A stretch of 64,000 bases of DNA from Vespula vulgaris (GCF_905475345.1 NC_066592.1:7421501-7485500), one strand, 5' to 3'. Shown: positions 38,522 through 51,546, numbered from the stretch's first letter. The notes: generated by a model not told the origin, from the sequence alone. Numbers and translations: made by a program.

Positions 38522-40090
38522 TTAAAAAACATAAAAATCATTTGCCCAATATGATTCAATACTTTTGTTTATGTCAAAATGAAATAAACCTAAGTAGATA
38601 TAATAAAATGATAACTTAATAAGAGCCCATTGCTCAAGAAGAGTTAATTCCCATCGCTTCCATTCACTTGTAGAAAATTTTAATTTTTCTCCATAAACTG
38701 AATGAATGCAATATTTCGACATTTCCATGAATGAAGACATTCGATTTTGTGTCTGTAATAAATGTTCAATTCCACGCATTAAATCATTAGTTTTAAGAAT
38801 TAACAACATTTGTCTATTGACCCTTTGCAATACATCACTAATCTGTGGCAACAGATTAGGTATTTCTTGTTGAAAAAGTTCTTTTTCATGTTTATCATAC
38901 TTTTTTTTCTGTACTCCTGACATTATAGTATCCCATGTTCTACCTGATACCATACATGATAGTAATCCATAAAGATCACCTACACCTAGATTCGTACAGT
39001 GATGTTGCATAGCAGCTTTATCTCCATTCAGTATTGCTAACCATAGCTTAGAATATTCCCATCGAAACTCATTGGAAAGAGTTGCATATAATCCATGATC
39101 TAATAGGATTATTTCAGCCTCTGAATTATTATTTCTAACAAGAATGTTTCCAGGATGAGGATCAGAATGTACAAATCCATTAATAAATATCATATGACTA
39201 TATAAACGGCCCAATTTACTGCTAACTTCGTACGGATTTAATTTTTTGCTTCGTAGATATTGAAGATCATTAATTTGACCACCTTCTAAGAATTCCATAG
39301 TTAAAACACGTTGAGATGATAAATCCCAATATATCTTTGGTATTATTAACCAATGGTAATGAGAAAGAAGACTTTGTATCTTTTCTGCATTTCTTCCTTC
39401 TTGAGTGAAATCCAATTCTTGTGGTATATTTTTCTTACTTTCATCAACTAACCAATCAAATTTAAAGTCTGGAAAAATATAAGATGTAATTTTCACTAAT
39501 GTAGACATAGTTTTTATGTCAACAAAAGCATTGGTTTTGACGGTACGGTGTTGGACTTTAACAGCAACCACAGTGCCATTTTTAAGTACAGCTTTATGAA
39601 CTTGTGCAAGACTAGCAGTACCCAAGGGTATAGGATCGATGACTTCAAATATATCATATGGATCTTTTTTGAAATCTTCTTTTATCACTCTGAGAACGTC
39701 TTTAAATGATGATGGTGGTGCAGAACTGTGCAAAACACGCATTGTACTAACATATTCTTGTGGCAACAAATAATCCAATGCTCCAATATGCTGACCAACT
39801 TTTATATATACACCTTTATTGGCGCAACAAAGTTCAAGAAGACGTTCTGCTCCATATTTGTGTACTTTTGATTTTAATTCTAAATATTCTGGTGATGTAC
39901 TTTTTAAACTGCTATCATAAAGTTCCCTTTTATAGTAATTACCTATTATAAAAACAGTAACAGCAGCACGCCCAAGACGTACAATACCGATTGATCCAAT
40001 ATCATATTCGTTAGCTCTTAAAGATGCGAAAGTGCCTACAGCTATTGCACCTATTGCAGCAGTTTTCAACAATTTTCGTAATATAATCAT
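38522..40090 (-). CDS. ADCK1: ADCK1-type aarF/UbiB atypical kinase, mitochondrial
   Basis: This single uninterrupted 522-codon frame starts at the first ATG after an upstream stop; a TTCGTAG just upstream may be the acceptor of a 5' UTR intron. The N-terminus has hydrophobic, small-residue segments (AAIGAIAVG, near 11-19) fitting membrane or mitochondrial targeting. UbiB hallmarks are all present: the KxGQ motif (KVGQ, 97-100), the glycine-containing loop GTASLAQVHKA (157-167), AVKVQ lysine (178), HSDPHPGN (308-315) and the DFG-equivalent DHG (331-333). Length and motif variants fit ADCK1 rather than COQ8. Human and fly ADCK1 are linked to mitochondrial structure; the substrate is unknown. 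The stop codon overlaps an AATAAA signal, so the 3' UTR is probably very short. Confidence 0.93.
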   Translation of the reverse strand: MIILRKLLKTAAIGAIAVGTFASLRANEYDIGSIGIVRLGRAAVTVFIIGNYYKRELYDSSLKSTSPEYLELKSKVHKYGAERLLELCCANKGVYIKVGQHIGALDYLLPQEYVSTMRVLHSSAPPSSFKDVLRVIKEDFKKDPYDIFEVIDPIPLGTASLAQVHKAVLKNGTVVAVKVQHRTVKTNAFVDIKTMSTLVKITSYIFPDFKFDWLVDESKKNIPQELDFTQEGRNAEKIQSLLSHYHWLIIPKIYWDLSSQRVLTMEFLEGGQINDLQYLRSKKLNPYEVSSKLGRLYSHMIFINGFVHSDPHPGNILVRNNNSEAEIILLDHGLYATLSNEFRWEYSKLWLAILNGDKAAMQHHCTNLGVGDLYGLLSCMVSGRTWDTIMSGVQKKKYDKHEKELFQQEIPNLLPQISDVLQRVNRQMLLILKTNDLMRGIEHLLQTQNRMSSFMEMSKYCIHSVYGEKLKFSTSEWKRWELTLLEQWALIKLSFYYIYLGLFHFDINKSIESYWANDFYVF

Positions 40091-41005
40091 TGCCACAAAA
40101 ATCTACGAAGATATAAAATAAGTATAAGATTAATATTTATTGATATAGATTATAGAAAGAATACATAGATTAATAGAAAAAACTAACCTTAAATCATGTC
40201 CTTAATATTTTAGAAAATATATAATTATATGTATTTTTGCTATATTCCGTAATTTTCAATAATTGTAAATAAAGATAAATTAACTCTTTTCTGATGATTT
40301 CATTATATTAATTTCATATCACATAACCTAAATGTCATTTATATCACGAACACGTTGTAATAAAAAGTCAATGAAACATCCATTATTTATTCATATTTAC
40401 TTTGTTGAATTTAATCAATTCACTGTTATATTCTAAATAAAAATTATATTTATCGAATAATCAAGGGATAGAGAATCGATAAGTTAACTTTTCCAAAAAT
40501 AAATTCTTGAAAACTTTCACTATTGACTGTAAGCATCTGAATTACTACTTTCACTTTTATAAAATTTTTAAATATTTTCAGTAATACTATATAAAAATTT
40601 CCATTCATTGCAGCTATTAATATTATATAACAGTCTATAAAAATCAAATAGTTATATAAGATCTAATGAATCATGATTTTATAAAAATAAATGATTTCTA
40701 ACTTCTTAAATAATTTTGTATCTATAATGTAAAAAAAAATACTTCTGAATATTTTGTGAGTGAATTTTGAGTATCATCTAATAATATATAAACTAATAAT
40801 TAATGTATATAAACAACACACACCCTTACTTATACAGAATGTTGTAATAAAATACAAAGTTATATTATACATAAAATATTATAGAATATTATATTTGAAA
40901 ATATATCAAAATATTATATTAAGGTTTATATATTCTTCAAATAAAATAAACTATTCATTTCTCTGTTACAATGTTATTGTAATAATCAATATTTCTAAAA
41001 ATTGA
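40091..41005. other. Spacer between COQ6 and ADCK1
   Basis: This AT-rich 0.9 kb has no supported coding exon and must hold the COQ6 3' UTR and the ADCK1 promoter and 5' UTR. Confidence 0.6.
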
Positions 41006-44000
41006 TTAACATGTATTTTGGTTGGATGCATGCTGTATTAAAGTTTTCTGAAATATTCATTAAATTTCATTATTTTATAAAAAAACATTTTATGAATAAA
41101 ACTTTATTATAATTTAAATATATTACCTTTAATATTGGTATGGCATTTGTTAATTGTAATCCTAAACTTCGTGCCAGAATAATAGGAGCTGCAGTTCCTT
41201 TGTACAATCGATGAAGAGCATCTATAGCTAGCATTGTAGGAATATTATGACGTTGACGTAAAGTCTCATATCTATTTAAGTATGTCATGTTACTAAGTAC
41301 AGCACCATCTGTAACTGCTTCCGCAAGAACTTTTACTAAAACAATAATATCTCCAAAGCCTAAATTAACACCTTGACCAGCTAAAGGATGAACACGATGT
41401 GCTGCATCTCTGAAATATAATTAAAAAACTCCTTCAAAACTTATATTCAACAATTGAATATAATAGAAAGGATTGAATAATGATTTCTATATTTATTAAT
41501 TTTAGTACCCAACTAAAACTGTTCCAAGTGTAACATATGATGCAGAATGTCCAAATCCCAATGGAAAAGCTGCTCTTGAACCTTCTATAATTTTTGATAT
41601 TGATGGTGGTAACTGTCTTGATATTCCAGTTTGTAGAGATAACCCTTCGAGTAATTGATGTAAAGTTTTCATACCACTTTCTACAATACCATTTTTAGGA
41701 TAGACTTTCCACAATGCATTATTTATATTATCAACAAATTCTTCCTCTGGCACTTTTAAAAGCTTTTTTGCTTCTTCAGTTGTAAGAGACCATACTAATG
41801 AACTGAGCGTATTTGTTAACTAAAATATTTGTAAGAATTTTTACATATTGTAAAATTATTTAAATTCGATTGAAATAAATTTATAGTAATGATGTACCGG
41901 AAGTAAAGCCAATGGTCCAGTTGGAAGGAATCTTTGCCAAGCTACAATATTTTCTGTTGGTTCACTTAATTGTAATGTAGCAACAATTCCCATTTGATCG
42001 TATTTCCATTGTATATATTGAACATTCATTGCTTGACGTATTTTAGAATTAACTCCATCTGCTCCTATCTGTCATTTTAATAAAAGTATATAATTACATA
42101 TGCAATATATATATAAAAACTGCTACTAAGCTATTCTAAAAGGTGGGAGCAATATTATAGACTTTGTTCTACTATGTCTTGAAATAACTTCTTTAGTCCT
42201 ATTCCACACACCAGCAAGCATACTTCAAGAGATTTTCTTGCTTTGAAAATATTAAAAAATTGCACATCAAAACTAGTAATGATTATATTAAAAAGTTTTT
42301 AAATATATATATACTTCTCATTTAAATATAACTATTATGTGAAGTGATTAAAATTTATATATTAAGATTAAAACAAATATCTATATTAGGAAAATTGGTA
42401 ATATATAGTTAATATATTATAAACTCATATACATACATAAAATAAAAAATAAAAAATTTGTTACTGATCATGAAAAAAAAATAATAAGATAATTCTTAAA
42501 TCAATTATGAAATCAATTAATGAAATTTGATTTTAGAAAATGAAATTTGACTTTACTTATAAAAAACTAATTATATTTGTAAAACAAACATTTAATATTT
42601 TACTGTATATCTATAACCTTTAATATTTTATTTAATATTTCATTTTTGAGCTAAGAAGAGAATGTGTGTTTATATGAGTATTTCCTCAAAGGATGTAGTT
42701 ATCAGTTGTTATATATAGAAATATATTTCTTAAACATGATATCATTTTATATGGGCAGGATTTTCTGTTACGTTGACAGTAAAAAAGAATGGTGTATAAA
42801 AAGTTATATAAATTTATCTTTAGAGTTGGTGAACAGTGTTAGAACAGTGAACAGTGAGAGCTAAATATATGCCAGCTCTGTTTTATAAACATCAAGAGTA
42901 TACGTGGACATTCTCTAAAGTATACAGAGAACAGGAATAGTTTCTAAGTGGTAATATACAAGAGCAATGTGAATAGAATAAAACATTTGTAGTTATTACT
43001 TACTTACTACAAAAAAGTATTAATATTTTAGTAATTACAATATTTTACATTTTATATACAAATTTTATATGAATTAATTTTAATTATGTGACATTGAAGT
43101 ATTTAATTTATCTTTCAGTCATATTCAGATAAAAGTGAATGAAGAAATATATGTAACTATGTCTATCCTTAACAAAAAACTCTTTGAAAGACTGTCTCAT
43201 CGTGGTGGTTCACAAGAGGAATCAAGAAGAAGTAATATAGACTCAACACCATCTATTATTGTCAATTATGAGGTCAAATAATAATTTAAATATTTTTACT
43301 ATTTCGTTTATTAAATTTCAAGATTAAATTTTTTAAATATTATGTTATGTTTAGAACAATGAAGAAGATATATGGATGGATGAAATAGATAAAAAAAGTA
43401 TCTCTTCTGAAGAAACATCAGAAGCTATAATGTGTCATATTCGTCAACGGCCAATGAATCAACAACAATTATGGACTAAAGAAGAAATCACTTTAGCACT
43501 ATCTAATCTTCCAGCAGGAGAAGCAGCTTTTGCTACAATACCTACATTACATGGCAACATTTTAGAAAAAACATTAGAGGAATTACAAAATTTGCATCTT
43601 AGAGAACCACAAACAATTTACAGAAAGACATGTACTTTCACAAATGGGTATGCTTTAAAACAAATAATAGTTTTGCAAAATTGGTTTGGATTTAATTTAA
43701 CTTAATTTTTACAATTCACATAATTTATGTTTTAAATTAGATGTGTAAAGAAAACTATTTTAGTATCCGAAAATAATATAGCAACAAGAGCAACACCTAC
43801 AGAATTGTTAGTAAAGTGGCCAGAGACATGTCTTCTTGTTGCATGTTGGCTTGGTCATTTTGAAATAGTAAAAGTGCTATTAGAAAAGAATGTAAACATC
43901 TTTTGTAAAGATGAAAATGGAAGGTTTGTCATAAATTTATAATCCTATAATTTTTAATTTGGTGCATTTCAATTAAATATTGTAAAATACTGTAAATGAG

Positions 44001-47000
44001 TATTATAATTACAGAACTCCAGTACATTTAGCAGCTTGTGCTGCAATTGTAAAGATACTAGAAGAGTTATTATCATATGGAGCAGATCCTTGTGAATGGG
44101 ATTTTAATAAAAAATGTACACCTTTACATTGTGCTGCTGCAGTTGGAAATGTTGCTTGCATAAAATCTTTAATAAAGGCAAAAGCAGATGTAAATGCTGG
44201 ATTTCCAGGGAAAACTCCCCTTCACTATGCAGTATTAAGTAATGCGGTAGATAGTGCTGAAGTTCTGCTACAGGCAGGCGCGCATCCTAATAATCCACAA
44301 GTACTTAATAAGATGAAATATATGAAATTATTAATTTTAATGGTACAAAATGTAATTATTGCACTCAAATAGGTTTATACTGAAACACCATTGCATGTAG
44401 CAGCTAGTCTTGGATCTGTTCCTTGCATGAAACTTTTATTAAGTCATGGTGCTGATGTAAGAGTTCAGCTTGGCACTGCTAGATCAACACCACTTCATTT
44501 AGCAGCTGAAGAAGGTAGTGCAGAATGTACAAAATTGCTAGTGGATGCTGGTGCTTCATGTGAAGCTAAAAATTTTAAAGGCCAAACAGCAATGCATTTA
44601 GCTGCATTAGCTCAATCTTTAGAAACTTTGGAAGTACTTATTAATGCTGGTGCAAAAGCAAATGTCGAAGATATCGATGGAAGAACACCGTTACACGCGG
44701 CAGTAGCAAAATCATTAAGAGCGAATGAATTAGTGAAGACTTTAATACAGGTTTATATATATGAGAATATAGAAAATACTTAAGAATTATATCTACAATT
44801 TTAATTTCTTTTTTTTTTTTTTAATAGGCTGGAGCATCAGTTAATAAACCTGATAAATTCGGTTATACTCCATTGCATATAGCAGCATTAAATGAAAATT
44901 CATCTACAGTAATGATGTTACTATCAAAAGGTGCAGACATTACAGTCAGGACTAAAGGTGGTATTTCAGCATTAAGTTTTATTATTCGCAGAACACCAGA
45001 TATCTTACCACGTTTTGTTACAAGATTGGATCAAGCTATATCCTTATATGATCATGAATTAGGAGATGTTGATTGTGAATTGAGATTAGATTTTAGACCC
45101 TTAGTACCAGGTGGAAAAGGAGAAACAGATTTAATGCTCTGTTTAATAGAAGTTGGTCAAGGTCATATTTTAAAGCACCCATTATGTGAAAGTTTTCTTT
45201 ACTTGAAATGGTTAAGAATACGTAAATTTTTCCTAATTAGTTTAGTTTTCCATTCTATCTTTGTTATACTTTTTACAGGTTATATTGCTGTTACATATCT
45301 ATGGAGTATTGATCATCTTAGTAAAATATTATTTTGGCCAATATTGAGTTATACATGTATACTTATCACTAAAGAATTGTTTCAAATTGCTCATGATGTA
45401 TGTTCTTATGTTAAACGTTGGGAAAACTGGTTACAATGGTGTGTAATTTTAACATCATGTTTAGTTTTGATTAATCCAATTAATAATTGGCAACATCATA
45501 TTGCAGCTTTAGGAATTTTATTAATCTGGATAGAATTAATGATAGTTGTGGGAAGATTTCCAATGTTTGGGCTTTACATTCAAATGTTTACTCAAGTGGC
45601 AATAAATTTTTTTAAATTTCTTGGAGCTTATATCTGTCTTATAATAGGATTCTCTTTGGGATTTTGCGTTTTACATAAAAATTATAAATCTTTTGCAAAT
45701 CCATTAGTAGGTCTACTAAAAACGATTATAATGATGTCTGGGGAATTAGAATTTGAAGATGTATATTTTAATGACAATACTAAAGTTTTATATGCTGGTA
45801 CATCACATTTGATGCTTTTAAGTTTTGTTATTTTAGTGACTGTAATTTTAACAAATCTAATGGTTGGTCTTGCTGTATCAGACATACAAGAATTAAGAAG
45901 ATGTGCTGGACTTGATAGATTAGTACGCAGAGCAGAACTTGTATCATATTTAGAGGGAATGTTATTCTCTAAACTATTAGATTATGCACCAAAAAATATA
46001 ATGAGAACATGTAGACGTGGAGCTATGCTTTTGCACCCTCCATATCATTGTGCAATTCAGATTCGTCCAAATGATCCAAGAGAAAAACGTTTACCTAGGG
46101 ACTTAGTAAAAGCTATATATCGTTTAGTATGTGAGCGGAAAGTTCGAAATACAACTGGTAGGAGTACATTTATGCAAAGTGTAAGTGTATTAGAATCTGA
46201 TTATATAAAATTAAATCGACTTCATAGTACTAACTCATCGATTGAATATAATCAACAGCAACTAAATGAATTAGTAACTGAATTAAAAAGATGTTCATAT
46301 AACATTACAACACATTTAGATAGTATCAAAAATAGAGTAGAAAATATTGCTAAAGAATTAGATGTGCCAATAACTTGTTAAATAATATAATAAAATTATG
46401 ATAAAATTTATTTTTTATATCAATTACTTTCAATAAACTAACTAAAAAAATAAGAAACTAAAAAAATGCATTTAAATATATCTATCACTTACCAATAATT
46501 TTGTTTTATATTGTTTTCCATTTTCTAGTTGTATTTTAACATTTTCTCCTATTATCTCTGGCAACATTAAATTTGTAACTTTTGCATTATAGACAACATT
46601 AACATTTGATTTTTCACATAATTGTGTATTTACTGCATGGAGAAGTAAGTCATTTTCTACTATGTACGCCAGCTCTTTAGATAAATAATCCTCATTAAAA
46701 GTTATCATAGCATCAGAACATGCATCCCATACCTACTGATGATATTATACATTACATAAGATTTATATGTAAACATTATATTTTAGATTAAATAAAATGA
46801 TTATAAAAAGATATACAAAAAAAATTTCCTAATAAGCACATTACCTAACTAGGAAAGGAAATATAGTAGTACCTGCATCATTTTCACAGAGCAACATCTT
46901 ACAGCTTCTATATGTTGCCATGCTCCTATGCTGGATAACAAAGTACGAGTTTGTTGATTTAAAGCAACTACACGATTTGAATACTGCTCTTGTGGTACAT

Positions 47001-47412
47001 ATTCATGTTTATTTCCACCTTCTAGTAGCAATACTCTTTTTGATTCTAGCCATCTATTATTAGCTTTAAGTATGATTTATATCATTATTATGGATGATAC
47101 AAGTTATTTTAGATAAAATTATTTTTTGATATACATATAATGAATTTTTTATAGTCATCTTCCTATTCTAAAAATATAATGTCTATCAATTAATACAAAT
47201 GAAAAATACAACTAACCTATCGCACAAGCCAATGTTGTTCCTACCATACCACCTCCTGCAATAATAATATCATAACATTCTTCACTATTTTTGTCATCAG
47301 AATAATTTCTTCTTACACAGGTAATACTATTTGGTATAATACATTTACACTGTTGTGTAAATGAAATTAATAATCTACGATACGATGTCCCCGTTCTGAC
47401 AAGAGTCGCCAT
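41006..47412 (-). CDS. COQ6: Ubiquinone biosynthesis monooxygenase COQ6
   Basis: Seven minus-strand exons (47412-47217, 47063-46873, 46732-46493, 42068-41898, 41819-41509, 41409-41127, 41047-41006) join in phase to 477 residues, matching the family. The first about 40 residues are Arg/Ser/Thr-rich, as in a mitochondrial presequence. The FAD-binding Rossmann motif IIIAGGGMVG is near 49-58, GADGVNSK near 211-218, and the second FAD motif GDAAHRVHPLAGQG near 370-383. COQ6 is a flavin monooxygenase that hydroxylates the benzoquinone ring in coenzyme Q synthesis at the matrix side of the inner membrane. The last exon encodes only 13 residues plus stop. Intron 3 (4.4 kb) contains the whole TRPA coding region on the opposite strand. 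Exon 2's acceptor (TTAAAG) has a weak pyrimidine tract and was chosen by phase. Confidence 0.94.
42069..43118. other. Left part of COQ6 intron 3 and upstream region of the TRPA gene
   Basis: This AT-rich kilobase has no coding exon. On the plus strand it must hold the TRPA promoter and probably a non-coding first exon, since a TTTCAG acceptor at 43118 opens the exon that contains the ATG. On the minus strand it is intronic. Confidence 0.6.
43159..46381 (+). CDS. pyx: TRPA-subfamily cation channel, pyrexia-like
   Basis: Exons 43159-43272, 43355-43647, 43741-43923, 44015-44300, 44373-44750 and 44828-46381 join in phase to 935 residues, close to fly Pyrexia. A cytosolic N-terminus is followed by roughly nine ankyrin repeats (TPLHLAAEEG, TAMHLAALAQ and similar) to about residue 460. 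Six membrane segments are at about 552-576, 584-603, 619-634, 642-660, 676-700 and 744-768, with the pore loop LLKTIIMMSGELEFED near 713-728. A soluble C-terminal tail ends in a helical region. In flies Pyrexia is a heat-gated cation channel; gating is not readable here. The exon 1 donor (GAG/GTCAAA) is weak. A 5' UTR acceptor TTTCAG at 43118 precedes the ATG, and AATAAA follows the stop at 46389. Other TRPA clades (painless, waterwitch) are less likely. Confidence 0.88.
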
Positions 47413-48622
47413 TTTGCACAGTAGTCAGTGTGCTTTGTAAACAAATAATTGAATCGAGAATTCTTATTTTATCAATCATACATTTGAAAAATATTGATAC
47501 ATATATCAATTATATTTTACAACTTTGTTTTTAAGATTTTGTATTTTCATTTTCTTTTGATTTAAATTGAAAAAAAAAGAAAACTATTTAAATGATTTTG
47601 TATATTCATATATTTCTTTATTTCTTTATTTCTCGCGCCAAAACATTCCTTTTCAAAAAAGTTATTATGCTTACAAGAAACTTAAAGAAAATGAATTTAT
47701 TGATCGATCAGCAATTTTCAAAGTATAAATATCTCAATAAGATAGTATATTGTATTAGAAAAACAAAATATAAAAGTAAAATTTTACTAATTGTAAATGA
47801 TATTGTATTAGAAAAACAAAATATAAAAATAAAGTTTTGCTAATTGTAAGTGATATGACTTGAGTTATATATTTTAAAATAAATTAGGACATTCGAATGG
47901 TTGTCATCGCGACGATAGTAAGTACAACAAAGGGAAAAGAAAATAGTAAATGTCGATGAAAATCGTGAAGAATGTTTTGAGAGAAGATAATGATTATAAA
48001 TAAATATTTAGATTGAATTCTCGCATTGCTTTTTTATGATTCTGTTTCTCGGAAGTTATAAGTTTAGAAATGCATTTCGATTTCACCATGGCGACGAATA
48101 CATCGATGAGGTTACCATTGATCTTCCAAATGCAAATAGATAGAATATATACTATGGAACAAGAGCAAGGTATGTATAAAACTATTTCAATTATTATTTT
48201 TTATTATTGAAATTAATCGAATTTGTGTATATATTTGTATTACAAGATCCATTAAAAAGGTTCTTTAATAATTTAATTAACATATAATTAACGTATAATA
48301 ATTAACGTATAATAATTTACGTATAATATTATCTTTGTCATACAGAATCATAAAACAAAACTTTAATATATTTACAAGAGTCTAAAAAAATACATTTTTT
48401 TAATTACAGGAGATCGAAATAAAATTTGTTAATGTGTACGTCCTACATCTTTGATATTGTACGTATGATTAAGTTGTAATAAAACGATCTAATCAACATT
48501 TCTTTTTAGATTTCGAACTATGTTATAATAGTGACAATAACGGATTGTTAATCTTATTATTACGATTTTAATATTTTCGTTTAGTAACGAAATTAAACAT
48601 ATTTTGACTTTTCATTTTGATT
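47413..48622. other. Divergent intergenic region between COQ6 and FAM161
   Basis: The COQ6 start is at 47412 on the minus strand and the FAM161 start is near 48623 on the plus strand. A duplicated block of about 55 bases (GTATTAGAAAAACAAAATAT type) lies at 47748-47855. An exon-like piece with ATG at 48088 and donor GTATGT at 48171 (MATNTSMRLPL start) could be a leader exon with a short upstream frame, because splicing to the AG at about 48410 soon reaches a stop. Confidence 0.5.
47748..47855. repeat. Two-copy tandem duplication of about 55 bp
   Basis: Two adjacent copies, each with TTGTATTAGAAAAACAAAAT at its left end and CTAATTGTAA(A/G)TGATAT at its right end, differ at only a few bases. 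Confidence 0.8.
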
Positions 48623-51546
48623 ATGTCAGTATTTAACTATTTATTTAAAATACTAAATCGTAGGAGCAAGAATATGGCAGAGCATAGAGGAACATCGTTC
48701 TATAATTCTTGCGTGAAAGTACCCATAGATCCATGTAGTAGACAACCGACTCCTTCTTACGAACGTCCACGATCTATCAAAAGCGAAAAACAAAGTGTTA
48801 CGGACAAAGGAAGAAAAATAAATTTTGCTGCGAATGATTTGCCAAAAACAGAGTCGGAATTGTCGAGTCCTCGAGAAAATTTAGAAGGTTTCCTTGAATT
48901 TTTGGAGAGTATACCAGATTACAAACAAATACATCACCTGTCTAACGAACAGTTTCGACAAAAGGTAGAATATCTGAAAAGGAAACAACGACTTTATTTG
49001 AAGAATTTAAAAAATATCTTCGACGAACCTGAGAAAGATACGACAAGAATTTCATCGAGAAGTAATGGTAATACGAAAATTATGCAAGATGATTTCAACG
49101 AATTAAGATTGAATGGTAAAAAATGTTATATCGAGGAATCGAGAACGAACAGTCCTATACTTTATCCATCCGGTAATTTTTCTGGACTTATGGAAGATCA
49201 AGATCTTCTGACATATAGGTATGAAAAATTATAATGTCGGATTTTATTCAATTTCAAATTAGTCATTGTCGTGACGAATATATCAATTTTCTCTTTTCCT
49301 CTTTATAATAGATTTAAGGATAAAGAAGCCAAAAGTATACGTAACAAAGAAATACATACTGCCAATAAAGGCTGGAGTACATGGAGTGAATCAAAAAGCA
49401 ATGAAAGTTTAAATAGCGATTCGGAAGATAGCGAGGAGACAAAGAGTCTGCCAGCTAGTGGTTCAAAGGAATGGCATCCGACTGTGCCTAAACCGTTTAG
49501 CTTCACTCTTAGGTATAACATTCTTACTCGAAATGTACCTGTTTTGTATTTGGGAAAAAGGAAATTGAAATAAGAATGGCATAGGACTAAATTATTATTT
49601 CAGAGAAGAAGCGGAAAAGTATATGACATTGACGGAAATGGAAGCGAATGAAGATTCAAAGAAGGAAAGCAATAAGAAAGGTCCTTCTAAGAAACGTCGC
49701 GTCAGACCAATTCCTCTTACCTCTAAAATACCACTTTATGACAAATTACTTGCAGAAAAAGAAGAAAGGTACGTTTTATTGTAATATTATAATAAGTAAA
49801 TAATTTATTTCCTGTTTTTATATCTTATATAACAAAGAAGTCGCATAGTCCGCGAAGAGAGTGCATTGAACTTATTGTCTCAAGTGCGTCCTTTCAAGCT
49901 CGAATGTGACCGAAGAGCGTGGAGATCTTTAACACGATCAAGTCCAGATATATGTGGCAAAAAATCTCGCTCAACTTCAAGATTCAAGGCAAAACCTGTA
50001 CCTAAAAACCTGTTCGGTACAGAGGTGTATGACCGAATGCTTGAAGATGAATATTATAGGTTAATATTTTATTTTATTTTATTATAATATATTTATTAAC
50101 ATTTTATTGTTCGATTTAAATGCGATTAAAACAATTGATTTATTATTAAGTAATATAATTTCTACTTCATTTAGGAAATTATTATACAAATGAACGAATC
50201 ATCGAACTTATTAGCACTTTTTTTTCAGAGAATTAACAAAAAAAGTGAGGGCATCCGAATTAATGAGATCTTCCTCATTGCCACCTTCCATGGCGAGACG
50301 AGAGCGTGTCAAATCTGCATGTGCTCATTTACAAAATTTTTCTAATGATTCGACAAGGGAAACGATTGTTCAAAGTAGAGAATCTTCGCGACTATCAAAT
50401 CTTACAACAATGACATCAGAGAGATCCAGATCTGCATTGACTAATTTACCAACACGAGGCAACAACTTAGCAGCTGTTCTTAGATGTCAAGCGTCACGGT
50501 ATTTTATTTTTTAAAAATTGATTCACGATTTTTTAGGCATTGATTTTGTATAAATTATTAATAAACGAAGCATATCAATTTCAATCGAATAATTCAAGTC
50601 AGTAGGATTAACATTATGTTTTTGTTATTTTAGAGAAAAGTTAGAACGAGAGATAAGAGAACGAATGGAAGAGAAACGTCGGGAGCAAGCTGTTAAATTA
50701 AAAGAAAATCTTATTGGTCGTAAACCCGCGTGGAGAGCACTGAGATCTGCAGCGAGGTATCAAAGTTTGCTGCATTGAAAGTTCTTTCAAACGAATTTCT
50801 ATGGATATTTTATTGTAAAAATTTGGAAAAACTAAACGTTCTTATATCTACACAAGTAGATTTGGTTTGCCGTTGAAAGGATATAGAAGTTAACGTTAAA
50901 CTTATAAGATAAAATAATATTTAAAAAATGTAGGCACGATCACGAAAGAGATTTGGATATTCGAACATCCTTGCGTCGTAACGAAGCTCGAGAACAAGCG
51001 GAACGTCATCGCCTTCAAATGGAAATGATGTTGGATCGTGTAACACAGATACCAACTCTTTTCGAACGACATTCTCAGGTAAAGACATAACGATAATTCA
51101 TTAGGAATAAAATATTAAAAATATTCGAAACCGGTAAGTTTATTTAGAGTTTCCAGTCTTTGTCAAAGCTGCAGTCAAAAAATTATGCAACGAATATGCA
51201 AAGAAAGAAACACAAGAGGATACCAAAAAGAGATAATTCCAGTGGCACAGATTCGTACGTAAGTTATTGCAGTAATTCAAGGCCAAATTCGGGATCGCTT
51301 ACTAGTTCCTCTACTATCCTGGCATCTTCGAGTCAATCATCGAAGTCGTCGGAATCCAAAGAATCTGAAAAATCACTCGAAAAATCTGAAAATTCTGGTC
51401 CTAAGAAAAAAGGAGATCGCGGACCACTTAAAGTATCTATCAAAGAAACGGCAGAGTTAATTGAAGATAAATTATCTAGCGAACATTACAGCGAGGATCG
51501 CGATGAAGATATATTACGAAGTGATCATGATATTCCGGAAAAATAA
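48623..51546 (+). CDS. FAM161: FAM161 family protein (UPF0564), cilium/centrosome type
   Basis: Eight exons (48623-49218, 49312-49512, 49604-49768, 49838-50059, 50229-50498, 50634-50756, 50934-51078, 51148-51546) join in phase to 706 residues. The family core runs from about 255 to 575: PKPFSFTLREEAEKYM, then RPIPLTSKIPLYDKLL, FKAKPVPKNLF and long Arg/Glu-rich helices such as REIRERMEEKRREQA. The tail is Ser- and Lys-rich and acidic. Human FAM161A binds microtubules and acts at the ciliary base and centriole inner scaffold; the role here is inferred. The start could instead be the ATG at 48674 (MAEHRG), which has a better context. Exon 4 has an AAGAAG tandem acceptor that would add or drop one residue. 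The stop codon overlaps AATAAA. Confidence 0.9.

Noticed and set aside
40094..40096. GTG start for ADCK1 two codons upstream of the ATG
   Set aside because: Non-ATG initiation is unlikely when an ATG follows immediately; the CDS is started at 40090.
38522..47412. ADCK1-COQ6 as an operon-like unit
   Set aside because: A 0.9-kb AT-rich gap and an apparent own 5' UTR acceptor for ADCK1 argue for separate transcripts; only adjacency is claimed.
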